Source of the DNA: Apricaphanius iberus
Taxonomy: Eukaryota > Chordata > Actinopteri > Cyprinodontiformes > Aphaniidae
Assembly (NCBI GenBank): GCA_028564705.1
Contig: JAPXFQ010001509.1
Coordinates: forward strand, 496,001-560,000
DNA length: 64,000 nt
Reading direction: 5' to 3'
Part shown: one piece after another, positions 34,261-46,240 of the stretch
Position numbering within the stretch: position 1 is the stretch's first letter
Layout of the letters: each line of letters begins with the position of its first letter
The notes under the pieces: model-generated
Told to the model about the DNA's origin: nothing
Seen by the model: the letters and a program-made list of their open reading frames with translations, nothing else
Databases searched by the model: none
Position numbers and translations under genes: made by a program

Positions 34261-36026
34261 TTGACATCGGCTCTAGGCAGCAGTAAAATCAACTTGATTT
34301 CGTTGTAGCATCTGCTGGCACACACATACATAGAGACACATATTTAAACTGCTTTTATAAAGAGGACTGTATCTCAAACTATAAATTGAGGGGTTTCTGC
34401 TGATTGCGAAACTGTGATCATTTTGTGTCTTCAGTTAAAGCACGAGGAACCATACGTATTTAATCTGTCTATAGGGTTGAATGTATTTATTGTTTCAGGT
34501 TTGTTCTAATATGTAAAAAAAAGATCTATGTGAAAGTAAAGTGCACCATCAACCTGTGGCAGAATTGTCTTTTTTCATACTGGGATTTTTTATTGAACAC
34601 TATTATGCAAAAAATATCCACGTCACACTGAGGACAAAGTTTAAGAAGGGAAAAAAAAAAGCATGGATTGGTATTCAAAAAAGGCAAGTGAATAGCACCA
34701 TTCAATAATGTACAGTACTTTTCAGGAACATAAAGTAACAAAGGTAAAGGAATTAGATAAAAAATACATAAACTCATACATAAAAAATACATAAGAAATG
34801 TCTAAAAAATAAAAAAGCGTATGACTAAAACCATTTAGTGCCTGCTAAGAAAAATGAATGTGTTAATGTGCTCTTTAAGGGGACACTAATAGACCATGTT
34901 ACTGTAAAGATTTAACAGAGACCCCGAGACTTGTTGTTGCTCAATTCTAAAAGTGAAAATAATTTTGCCAGTTAATTCCTCTCCTGCTGTGAGCAGTTTT
35001 TTACGCCATAACAATCAAAGAACCAACTGGAAACAGAACACCTCATATTAGACTTATCATTCATTTAATGCGGATAAAAATTTAATAATTAAAAAAAAAA
35101 TTCTTTAATACAACTTGAAATAATTGACTAGGGGGCACAAACTGGCAGGCGGCGTTTGAATGATGCAAACTTGAATGCAAATAGATTTAAACACATGTAG
35201 CCTATTACTGTAACACAGTTACATTGCAACACTGTAAAAATCCCTCACAGATCTTGCCAAGTTACAACCTCAGACTGCAATGTGTTTTATGGGAGTCTAA
35301 TTTGATAAATCAACCCAAAGTAGTACTCACATAATGACCCTGCATTAAAAATCATGTTATTCCTAATCCATTTCCTTGTGTTATTTTTCACTTTGGACCT
35401 AAAGTCCTCCCTGGGTGAGGAAGGTGTAACTGTGAAGTGCAGGAAAATGACACAGGCTTTAAAAAATATTTTTCAAATAAGAATATGAAAAAGGTAGCAT
35501 GCATTTGTCTTTAAACCTTTTATTTCAATACTCAAATATAAAAAGCAGCTCTATTGTTTGACTACAGAAGTAACCCATTGAGTAAATGGATTATATCTGT
35601 GTTTATTTTATCTCAGTTCAACTTCGCTTCAAAGACCTCTAAATTTTATTAGGGACCATTAACAAACAAACAGCATTATGGAAACCAGGGGAACCAGCCA
35701 ACGGGTCAGGGAGAACATTGTGGAGAAGCAGGGTCAGGTTATAAAACAATGCTCCAAGGCTTGGTCATTTTACAGAACCCTGCTAAGTCTATAATTTGGA
35801 ACTGTTGAAAGGCACAATTTCAAACCTATCAAGAAAGTCATCCCCCTGAACTGAAAGACAAGGTAATGACAGAATTACTCTGATTTGCAGGCCAAGAGGT
35901 CCCAAATAACTGAAGGACTTGCTGAGAGCCACAGCTAAATGGGGGACTCTGCTGAAAGAAAAACTTATTTTTAAAACATTTAATAAATCTGGCCTCTGTA
36001 GAAAATTAACAAAAGGAAAACCAGCG
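34261..36026. other. intergenic, no recognised gene
   Basis: AT-rich. The 126-residue minus-strand frame at 35,789-36,169 overlaps a dispersed repeat and has no recognisable motif. Confidence 0.5.
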
Positions 36027-36165
36027 TTTAAACTAGGGATACAAATATACAACTTTTTTGAAAGCATTACAATACAGATACTTGGATCTGAGGAATTGCC
36101 GATACCAATGTTGGTACTTTTACCACACAAAAACTTGCATTGAATTGGAAGACAGGTTTTATTTG
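36027..36165. repeat. 'GATACCGATAC' dispersed repeat, copy B
   Basis: TACAATACAGATACTTGGATC, GCCGATACCAATGTTGGTAC, then TTTTACCACACAAAAACTTG and CATTGAATTGGAAGACAGG repeat the order seen at 29,972-30,118. No ends can be fixed. Confidence 0.6.
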
Positions 36166-37315
36166 ACAAAGTATATTACCCTGATATTACAGACAAATAT
36201 AGTAGTGGCACCATCAGGCTGTGGGGGTGATGCAGGAATCCCCAAGCTGGTAAGAGTAGATTTAAAGTCCTAATACAAACCTACCACAATTTTCAGCTTT
36301 TATTTGTAAAAAAAAATAAAATAAAACCATCAACCATTTAGTGAAAATCTTTTTGATGATCCTTCACATGAAATCCTAATGAATTATAGTTTATAGTTGT
36401 AGTGTGAGGTAAAACAAACTAGAGGGAATGAATGGTTTAACATGGCATCTTAACTCCAATAGACTTAAAAATATGATTTAGATTTGCTTCGGTCAAACAT
36501 TTTTTATAAATTCCTATACAAAAATAATTTATAATTGTCAGCCATCATCTCATCAAACCAGAGATTTTGTGTTACCAGAAATATAGTGGTCAGAGATTAT
36601 GTGTTTCTTTTAATGTTACAGTTTGCTCAGTAAAGCTGACATGGATAAAAAACTGGCTGTTCTTTCTCTTTGCAAAGCCTGGAGACACAGACAGAAACTC
36701 TGTAATGAAGGGCAGAGTAGGAAACAACTTTAGTATAATACAGCGTTACATCAAGTGAACATTGTTTTTATTTCAGAATTTTGCATTCCACTACATGTCT
36801 ATAGCAAACTTAACTTCCCAGAAATGTTTGTAGCTGTATTTCTGGCTATTCTAATCATCCATTCCATTGACCCATTATCTATGCCACTATCCCCAGCGGT
36901 CATCTGGCGAGGCCGTGTAAAACCTGCACAGGTCACCAATCCATTGCACAAATGTAACCAAACCTTCCACAAAAATCACAATCACCTTACTGAAATGCTG
37001 TAGAAATCCCGGACAATGTTTGCTCTCATCTATGTAAATGTCTGGTGTCAATGGCATGTTTTTTTATTTGATATGCCTGAAAATATTGTCATGTTTCCTG
37101 ATTTTGTCTAAGTTTCATTTCACAATTTACTTTATTTCCATTGAACTGTGATAGTCTAGCACCCTAAATTTGTTTTTATAAAAAAAAACCTTTGGATTGC
37201 TATTAATGGAGGACAAAAATGAACGATGCAAAAAGTAGTAATAAGGGCTGGCAAAATTACTGGTAATAAATTACTTGATTGTTGGGTTTCTTAAAAAGAA
37301 AGTTATTGTCTATCT
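36166..37315. other. intergenic, no recognised gene
   Basis: Nothing recognised. Confidence 0.45.
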
Positions 37316-37690
37316 GGGGCTGCATGGTGGCGCAATGGGTAGCACTGTTGCCTTGCAGCAAGATGATTGTGGGTTTGTATCCCGGCCCATGGTCTTTCTG
37401 CATGGAGTTTGCATGTTCTCCCCATGCATTCGTGGGTTCCGTCCGGGTACTCTGGCTTCCTCCCACAGTCCAAAAACATGACTGTCAGGTTAATTGATCA
37501 ATCTAAATTTTCCTTAGGTGTGAGTGTGCGCATGCATGGTTTTTTTTTCTGTCTGTCTCTATGTGGCCCTGCGATGGACTGCCGACCTGTTCAGGGTGTA
37601 CCCCGCCTCTTGCCCGTTGACAGCTGGAGATAGGGACCAGCCCCCCCACAACCCCTTAAGGATTAAGCGGTTAAGAAAATGGATGGATGT
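37316..37690 (+). mobile_element. tRNA-headed SINE-like element with GGATG tail
   Basis: The head GGGGCTGCATGGTGGCGCAATGGGTAGC... carries an A-box-like TGGCGCAATGGG and a B-box-like GGTTTGTATCCC. The body (TGCATGGAGTTTGCATGTTC, CTTCCTCCCACAGTCC, CTGCGATGGACTGCCGACC) is a very common fish dispersed sequence. It ends TTAAGAAAATGGATGGATG, the same tail unit as Rex3, which suggests mobilisation by an RTE-type LINE (inference). Confidence 0.75.
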
Positions 37691-38042
37691 CTATCTAGTT
37701 ATTAGAAATATTAAAATAGTAAATTAATTATTAAATATATATATTTTTTAAATTGGGTACCAACCAGTTTTAAACCGGTAAAAATATATATCAGAGATAA
37801 CTATTAAACAGCAGTTTTATATCTAATTATCAATGAATTACCAGATATCATTTGACTGAAGGGTAAGCCCTTTTGCAATGATTTAAACACATACACTCAA
37901 ATAAAAGAAACAAAGATACTGATGCGTGGGTGGGGGCGCACGTGGGTGGAAGCTTGGTCTCTATAGGGTTTTATTACCTGAGCGAGGTCTCTTTAAACAA
38001 AGAAACCATGTGGCGCTTATCAATTAAACTAGCCTTTGGCCA
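37691..38042. other. intergenic, AT-rich
   Basis: Nothing recognised. Confidence 0.45.
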
Positions 38043-38650
38043 AAGCCTAGTTTGTGCTTCTCCGTTTTGACGGAGACGGATTGATGCAACGCCATTATCT
38101 GTCAATGCAAGGGCTCTCCGTCACCTATGCAAGGATGCACGGAGTAGAGGCCCAATGTTTAACTATCCGTCTCCGTCAACGGATAGCGTAGGCATCTGAT
38201 TGGTCAGTTTGAGCAACAGCAGAGATCGCTTCACCAGAAAAGGGCTCTATAGACGCTGTAATGCAGCGTTTGGCCATTACATGCTTTATACTGAAAGGAT
38301 CATTTTATATAAACTGTTCTGTTGGCGATTTTGAACACAAGGAGGTGTAGTGAAACAACAAAAAGGCTGCTCTTTTTGTTTCCATGTGTTTTAGAGTATT
38401 CTATGAGTGGCACTTCCAATAAAAATCTTTACAGCTTAATAAAACTTACTTTCTGTTGTTCATTGCTCCTTGAGGAAGAAATGCGTTCACAAGCCCAGAA
38501 AACCCCCCAGAAATGACGCTGTGATAGTAAGCAGAGACGCCATGAAAAGTTAACACCCCCTGCTGTCCTGGTCGAGCAACACTGAAACAACAATAGTGTA
38601 TGAACTACAAACTACTATGAATGACAAACGGGTGTCCAGCACCGTATAAG
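38043..38650 (-). mobile_element. TA-flanked MITE family, inverted degraded copy
   Basis: Begins AAGCCTAGTTTGTGCTTCTCCG and reads, reversed and complemented, like 44,151-44,750. Shared points are CGTTTTGACGGAGACGGATTG, CTATCCGTCTCCGTCAACGG, GATTGGTCAG, the AAACAACAAAAAGGCTGCTC block and CACCCCCTGCTGT. The far end is badly degraded, so the limit near 38,650 is approximate. Confidence 0.65.
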
Positions 38651-39299
38651 GACTTTGGGCAGAGACGAAATCTCCTTAAAGCTCAACGAGTCGAACCAGA
38701 GATGGAAGAGCTCTCTTTCTGCTGAGGAATTTCAGATCGGGCGCTCCGGTGCACGGCTCCTCCTGTTTTTCAGGCATCCAGTCAGGCTGTATGAGAGCCG
38801 CAGTGGGTTTGATTAAGTGATTTTTCACCTAGTGGAGATAGAGGGACTTATCAAAGTCCATCCATCCTGGGAGGGAGGAAGGCTCTGTTGATCGCCCAGA
38901 TGTAGGGAATGAGAGAGAGAGAGACAATGCGGTGGTGTGATTGGGCCGGGGGAAGAGTCTTTGTAGAGCCCGTTCCGTTCTGAAACGACAGGAAACCAGT
39001 GCAATGGGATGTTGGCGTCATTTATCGTACAACCCTTTTATATAATTTCATATCTCAGGGTCAGACCCAACAATTACCTGATCTAATGGAATTTGTTTTA
39101 TGAAAGAGACTCACACAAAAGGCAAAATACATTCTTCGCTTCTCTAATCACCTACTCCTCTGCAAATTTGAGCTCCTAACATGTAGCATCCAGAAGGATT
39201 TATTCAGCCTGTATCAAGGACCGACAAGTGTGAAAAGTGTTTTTAATAGGTCATTATTCAGATAAATGTAAAACTTTGATTGTGTGTAATTGCTTACTC
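38651..39299. other. intergenic, no recognised gene
   Basis: Nothing recognised apart from a short (GA)n at 38,910-38,925. Confidence 0.4.
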
Positions 39300-39524
39300 T
39301 GTCAGAGCCTCCAGGGCTCTGCCCCTGATTACCGATTGTTTGCAAATGTGTTCCCTGATTGTCTGCACCTGTTCCTCCTCGTCCTCCCTTATTTAAGATC
39401 CAGCAAGAGCTTCAGTCCTCGCTGGATCATTATATTGTTTACATTGTTGCACTATTAAACCTGTCTCACCTTGAACACCACGTCTGCGTCTGGGTCCTTC
39501 ATTCAGTCTGCAGCATCCCTGACA
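39300..39524. mobile_element. solo LTR, 225 bp, 5-bp target duplication
   Basis: The segment starts TGTCAG and ends CTGACA, perfect 6-bp inverted termini of TG...CA type. TACTC stands immediately before (39,295-39,299) and immediately after (39,525-39,529), a 5-bp target-site duplication. Inside are a TTATTTAAG possible TATA-like box and an ATTAAA signal (near 39,451), in the order promoter then poly-A, which suggests plus orientation. No internal retroelement genes are next to it, so it is a solo LTR left by recombination. Superfamily (Ty3/gypsy most likely) is inference. Confidence 0.8.
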
Positions 39525-40400
39525 TACTCTTTTTGTTTGATTCTTTGTGATTAATATTTGTACCGATGTTTACCTAAGAGTTTTCCTTATTGTTATTGCC
39601 AATGTTGTAGAGTGATTCAATCTCTGTTTTCACATGGCTGCAGGGAGAATTTCCCTACACTGACAATTATCCATTTGTCCATCTATCCATCTGCTGTGTG
39701 TGTCCCAAATATATTAAATGGAGTCAGTCTCCAAACATCCCTTGCATCGGGCCAATGGCCATTTGATGACCTCAAACCGCCTCCCATTGGCTAGTTGGTC
39801 GACGGCCATCTTGGATGACGCCGCCAAGTTTATAGAAGATGGCGCTGATGAGTGTGTCTCTCTCTCCAGTTGCAGGAGTTGAACTGTAGGAGGGACCGTC
39901 AAAGATCTGCTAGCATGCCCATCTTCCTTCCCCCTCTTCTATTCTACTTGCTAGTCCAAAGGAATCACTCTGAAATTGCACCAAGGTTTCCTATTTGCTG
40001 TGCACCCTCCAGTCCAAGCCGAGAAGCTGTCTGTGAGTCGGTGCTTCGAAAGCTCGTTGATCAGCTGCAGCTGGAATGCGTCTCCAAACTCTGTCCCCTC
40101 TTTCAGCGCAAATTGAGGTGGATAAATAAGGCTTCATCTTTGACCCAGGATGTTTTCTTCAACTGCCTCATCATCCGATCGTGGACTGAATAAGGCCTCA
40201 AAAGTAGGGACTTTTCAATTTTCTTTATTCCTGGGTGGAGCAAGTTTAGTAGATTGTTTGTGCATGTGTTTTCTGCTGGAACTGGTTGATCATGTTAAAT
40301 GTTACTCGTTTTTTCTCTTATTTGTAAGCAGAAACAGTGTGTTGTTTTGTTTTGTGTTTAGCTGTGATTGTTGATCACCACAAGCGTGCTTTGCAATGCA
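39525..40400. other. unassigned GC-richer segment after the solo LTR
   Basis: GCCAATGGCC and CATTGGCTAG lie near 39,750-39,800, and GAAGATGGCGCTGATG near 39,836. An open 113-codon frame at 39,852-40,193 shows no known motif. It may be a promoter-like part of an unidentified element; I cannot support a gene. Confidence 0.35.
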
Positions 40401-43400
40401 GTCATTTAAGAGACAAAGAAGCTACGGCCATTTATCTCTTAACTCCTTTGTCCAGCTATAAGGCTAAGCTAAGGCTAGCTAGTTTAGGCCACTTCTCTCC
40501 CTTTATCTCCTCTTAGTTGATCGTGCGCACTTTGATTAATCACACTTTGGTGATAAGAAGCCTTCCTGTTGCTTGCCCTCCTCCTTCCCATTCCGCACAC
40601 ACCACCATGTACGCAGGTTGGGACTTCATGTGACATCACTTCGTTTTGATTGTGTCCTCGCATTCATTTATCTTCTCTATTCTCCCTTTAGAATAAGTAG
40701 CATAGCTCATTTTAATTAGATTGAATTTATTTTGTAACTATTGTAGGCAATTTGTTAATAAATTCCTTAAACTTGAGATAAAATCTCTGTGCTTCTTTAG
40801 TATTGTGTAATTAATACATCGGCAAAGGAATTCATCATACAGATAAAGACTGATAGTCTGGTATAATTAATTAATATTGTTTCCTATAAAAGATTAAGAA
40901 GGTGGTGCCCCGTTTTGCTCATTTTCTCACTGAAATTTCAAGTTTCCTCAATAATTAATCCAGTATTAGGTTATTTGAATTAGTAATCCAAATGATTAAT
41001 AACTTGACAATGGTAGCATCCCCTAAAATGCACAACAAATCCATTTATCTGTCCATCCATCTAGCCATCTCTGGGGTATGATAAAATAGATTGCAGTTAT
41101 GTATGCATAGAAGGAAACTCAGACGCAGACAGTCTGATAAATGGAGCGCTTTGTTTTTCGCTATCGCTCTTTTTTCACAAGGACAGGTGAAGGCAGCAGC
41201 ATCCAAGTAAAACATTTACATTGTTTGAAGCATAAGTACACAATTTAATTATGGAATGTAATTTTTACTTTCAGGGTAAGTTTGAGGATGAGCAAAACAT
41301 TTCTTCTAATATCCTGCTACGTCTCTGCTGATGAGCAAGCTACCGTGTCATAAACATATTATGTTGTTCCTTTTTCAGATAAACGGCTGATGTAAATCTA
41401 CTTTTACAGCTCATTTGTTAATATTGGAGACTACATGTCACTGAGCACATCTTCCTGGGCAAACACAGGGAGGCGCATCAATGCGGTCTCTGATTTCTGA
41501 GAACACAGCGTCCAACCAGAGGGTCAATGAAATACACGATCAAACAAGCTGAAACAACAGTAGTTATTTTTATTGCTGCTCTACAATAGAAAACCTTTTG
41601 ATACACAGGATGCATGCATGCAGAATCTATTTGGAATCAGCAATAAACCCAACATGTTGATCTATACCGAAGAAGTACAAATTACACAAATTTTACACAA
41701 AAAAGTCCACATAGCTGATATTATTGCTATTTACTTTCTAAAAAAATGTAAATTATTTTTGTAAATTATGTTACCCATTTACATGCTTCATCATTAGCCC
41801 AAACACATGGTGGCTGAGTCATATGGCAGCGATATAAGCTCCCAACATGGCGGTTTTCTGCAAAAAATATTTTTGGCTTGTTTATCCCTCCTAGGGCTGA
41901 ACCTCGTCGTTGTTGGAAATAAGGTTAGCTGAATCAAAATGCCAACCCAGACCAGTAAGATGGAAATTCAGACTTATTTGGCTGGCAGCAACTGATACAG
42001 CCGTCAAGGTGGTGACTCATACTAAGCAGTGTCGAGCTCTGGAGATGCAGCTGAGGAGAGCATTTCCTTAGTTGCAGAAAACAGATAATGAAAAACAGCA
42101 GGTGTTGTGTCTGCAGCATCACACACAAAATTGAGAGCTGTATTTCTGTAGATAAATATTTTTAAGGAAACTATAAAGCATAAACGAGACAGATGAATAT
42201 GTCCATGAACATATGGCGAGTAGAAGTCGGAGACTAGTCTCAATTGCTGACAGTGACTGCAGCTGATGAACAACTGGTACACTAAAAAACCCTCCTTGAA
42301 ATAAAACAAAGGAGAAGGGAGGAGAAGGATGTGTCTCAGAGAACAAAAGCTTTGACGGTCCTAACAAGGTGTTTGAAGCAAATTGAACAGCTAACCGTTT
42401 TTTAGGTTCCTTCTCATCCTTTGATTGTCCACAAAACCCTTACATTTAAACACATTTTCCCTTTTAGCAAATGAATGTGAAAACATTCCTCTAAAGTGAA
42501 AACCCGCACACACATTACTTGGAGAACCATAGGCACTGAGTATGCAGCTAAAAAGTCACAGTTGTTCATCAAAATTACACATTTAGGACATGTCCGATGA
42601 GTATGATTCCTCAAAGCTTGAAACGACTTAAATTAACTGAAAAGCTACAGCTGTGACAGCGTAATGTGTTGCTATGGAAATTGTTCCTTTTCCATCACCT
42701 CCCAGGAGGAGAGGCATGAAAGTACCTACCTCTAAGTCTGCTAAAAAACACACTTAAACCATAAGATTCACAGTGGCGTGTTGCAAGTCTGGGATGGAAT
42801 GACATAACGCATGGTGTCCCAGTCCATTGTAATGTACCACAACTCTAATCAAATCTCACATTTGCTTGGAAGGCCTGCTTGCCTGCAGGGGCTCTTTAAA
42901 TTTTAGGGGCCAGCGACCCCTTACGGGGTAAAAAGTCTTTCCAAAGACTTAATTTATAATCCTCATGCTGATCAAAAAGGCCTTTTATATCACCAGATAC
43001 TGTAGGAATTATCTATATTTTAAAAGCTCAGTGCAATCGATTTCATAAGAATCGAGACTTAATCAAAATTTAAAATAAAAATCCGATGAAAAGTGTTAAA
43101 CAGCAAATTTAGCCATGTTCTGTCTTAACTCAGTGTATTTAAAAAAATAGATTAAAATCTAAGCAGTGCTGACATGACCTATTCCAGTTAATCTTTTTGT
43201 TCTTGTTTTACTTAATAATTAATTACTTTTTAAATGGTTGAATTTTAACACAATGCACATATCACTTCGTATTCAAACTCTTGGCAGAGAATAAAACAAA
43301 TCCTTATCACAAATATTTGGTTTAGGCTTTATTAGACACAGCATTGATCCAGTTATCCTTACCATCATTAACTTCCTAAATTAGTGCAAACGATGAGCAT

Positions 43401-43455
43401 GTCTTTCACAACAGAGTTTCTATTCTGGGAGAGATGGATGAACAACAGACTCTAA
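40401..43455. other. intergenic, no recognised gene
   Basis: AT-rich, with many short frames and no domain, splice or repeat signal that I can name. Confidence 0.5.
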
Positions 43456-44034
43456 GGCCACGTCCACACTAAGCCAGATAATGCCTTAAACATATAATTA
43501 TTTAGTCTACACCCCCCTATCGTTCACACTAACCCGGCGTCGTTTAAGGTCTGTGGCCGGATTACTATTAGCCGGGTAAGAGAGCCGTGTAAATCTTAAT
43601 TCAACAGCTAAACGAGCTCGTGTGGACAGCTTCCCCGGATAATGAAAGGAATGATATGGCTGCGTCAATAACAATACGACTCTACAGACAAAGACAACAG
43701 GGAAGAGTAATAAATCGATCTCGTCGTCTGTCCACACCGAAAACTCTCTCTTCTTCTGAGCAGCTATTGTTCTCTTCGGTTAACAGGACAAGCAGATATG
43801 TACTGTGCTGTATAGCTTCTTATATATATTATGTAGGCGCTGGCGTCACATAGATTATACGCGTGTTCTGTTCGTCTTTTCCCGCATGGCCAGTATTTGC
43901 ACAGGTCTGTATGGGATTGCGCAATCATGGGACCTTAAACGGACCTTAAACGGGGCGTAAATGCTCGTGTTGAGTGGATAACATTAGGCGTCTAACTCCC
44001 CGTATAACCTTATCGGCTTAGTGTGGACGTAGCC
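43456..44034 (+). mobile_element. Harbinger-like MITE, copy 2, complete
   Basis: 579 bp with inverted ends GGCCACGTCCACACTAAGCC and (reversed) GGCTACGTCCACACTAAGCC, 19 of 20 identical. TAA stands directly at both sides (43,453-43,455 and 44,035-44,037), fitting the 3-bp TWA duplication of PIF/Harbinger elements. There is no transposase; a short frame beginning near 43,653 (SITIRLYRQRQQ and SSSEQLLFSSVN) is shared with copy 1. Confidence 0.85.
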
Positions 44035-44150
44035 TAAGATCACCTTCCCCTTGTAGTCTAGTGGTGCTAAAGGGAGGCCATATTTGCATAGCTATAGCAG
44101 CCAGTTCAGCATAATCATGTGACAAGGAGGCCCAAAAGTTTGCATGACTA

Positions 44151-44750
44151 AGGCCTAATTTATACCTCTCCGACAGCAACTTTGCACCCAGACCCGTATG
44201 TATTGACATAGACATTTTTCGTTTATAGTACTTTGTTTCTTTCTCTTCGTTCTCCGTCGATTTTTCTGTATTGCAAAGTAATTACCGACAAACAGCAGGG
44301 GGTGCTAACTTTACATGGTGGGTCTGCCTACCGTTGCAGCGAAGTTTCTGGTTAATTCGAGATTTTCCTTCAGCTTGTGAATGCTTATCCTTATCAAGCA
44401 GCAATGGACGAGCAGCCTTTTTTGTTGTTTCTCTACATTTCCTTGTGCTCAAAACTGCCAAAACACCATATTAGATAAATTGTCCTTTCAATATAAAGCA
44501 TTTAGTACCCAAACACTGCCTTAACTACTGATAACAGCAACTATAGAGCACTGTTTTAGTGAAACAGTCTCTGGCTGTTTCTGAACTGACCAATCACCGG
44601 CATACGCTCTTCGTTGACAGAGACGGATAGTTAGAAAATGGGGCTAAACTCCGTCTGTCCTTGTGTAGGTGATGGAGAACCCTTGCGTCAACAGATAATG
44701 ATGCTGTGTCAATCCATCTCCGTCAAAACGGAAAAGTATAAACTAGGCTT
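44151..44750 (+). mobile_element. TA-flanked MITE, 600 bp, complete copy
   Basis: Ends AGGCCTAATTTATACCTCTC and (reversed) AAGCCTAGTTTATACTTTTC form inverted repeats; TA stands on both sides (44,149-44,150 and 44,751-44,752). The interior repeats CCGTC motifs (ACAGAGACGGATAG, CATCTCCGTCAAAACGG). No transposase. A degraded inverted copy lies at 38,043-38,650. Confidence 0.75.
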
Positions 44751-44752
44751 TA

Positions 44753-46177
44753 GCTGTAGGAATCTGGCCCTAAATCTTCTATCACAACATAATTCCAAGA
44801 GCTATTCTTCTGGTCAGACACATTACAAATTTTTGGTCTTCCACAGTAATTTTCATTTAAGCCAAACTCATGACTAGATACGGCGGCTCATGTCTCCCCG
44901 TTCCCCAGACGTTGATCTATGTTCTGTTCCTAGTCCTACTGCGGATATTTCCTGAAAGCCTCACCAAAATATGTCTGTGACCTTTTGAGTATTGCTGCTA
45001 ACTGAAAGACAGACCTGCAGAGAGACGGACGGGCAAAATAACATAACCTCCTTGGCAGAGGTAATAACCATTGTCATACTTTCTAATTTTAGCTGGATTG
45101 GCTTTTGCATTACTAGATGAAGTGGGAAGACTTAAATATTTGCCCATTGTGCTAATCAGCTCAACCATTGGAGAGGAAAGACTGAGGACGTGCAGCCAAA
45201 AGAAGAAACTCAAACTTCGGGGAAAAGATGGGAGACGTACGTGAATTGGAAGGCTTCAGAGTCGGAGTCTCAGGAAGAGATCGATCCTTATTTGGAGGAA
45301 GAGTGGCAGGTAAGCAGTTAAATATGTTCTTTTAACTTAAAGTTATTTTTTAAACAACCTTTCAGAAGTATCTTGCTGAATTCTCTGAGTCTCAGGTTCT
45401 TCAGGAGTCTCCCCTCTTATGGGAGCAGATTTTGGTTCAAACATGTACTGTATGGTTGAACTACATTTTTTTTTTAATTACTGCAGCCATGTCCGTAACC
45501 TTCAAACGTAGTGGTAACAATCAATGAGTGGTGGCCGTGACCAAAGAAGCTTTGGGCGGGGCCAAGTTAACCGTAGCTCATGTAATATGTAATGGGTAGC
45601 AGAAAACAGCACAATCTGAAAAGGGCTGAAACAGAGGGTAATAGAGGTTGGTAAAAATTGTTTCTTACAAGCTATTTCCAGCAAACAACTTCAGGAACAT
45701 GTTTTCTGGAACTCATATACCTATTTTAAATGGTGGAAAAAATAGTCATAGTATGTCTCCTTTAAGTTTAGCTTGGAGATTTTTGATCAACTGTAAAAGA
45801 GCTTGTGTGAACATTGGGGGAAAAATAGGTAACTTTGAGAGAGAGATATATATTTATTATTATACAGTGTAAATAAGGTTTTAATTTTCTGAGAGGCCAG
45901 TGACCTTATTCAGCAGCCAAGGAAAAGAAGCATATCATTTGTAACCTGTCGCATAAAAGTTACTGACCCACAACAAGTATTTTTGATCCCAGAGTGACGG
46001 AAGCATTTGGTGAGCAGGTAATTGGCAGTGAGTGAGAAATCCATGTTTCTTCCAAATGTTGGCTCCTCACTGGTTATTGTTGGTAAGGAGAGACAGGTGA
46101 ACAAGGTATCTTAAGGTGAATCTTTAAACCCAGCAGCAAGCTTATGTAACAGTGTGAGGTTCCTGTCACTGTGCTTT
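44753..46177. other. intergenic, with one exon-like frame
   Basis: Mostly unremarkable. An exon-like acidic frame at 45,160-45,309 is described under findings. Confidence 0.4.
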
Positions 46178-46240
46178 TGCTGAATGGTTAGCGCTCACGA
46201 CTCTCACCTGGGAGTTGTGGGCTTGAATCCCGCCTTGTTG
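46178..46240 (+). repeat. tRNA-like SINE head fragment
   Basis: TGCTGAATGGTTAGCGCTCA followed by GGGCTTGAATCCC resembles the A and B boxes of a tRNA-derived SINE. It lacks a paired acceptor stem, so it is not a tRNA gene. Confidence 0.45.

Noticed and set aside
35789..36169. 126-codon minus-strand frame
   Set aside because: Overlaps a dispersed repeat; no recognisable domain and no splice support.
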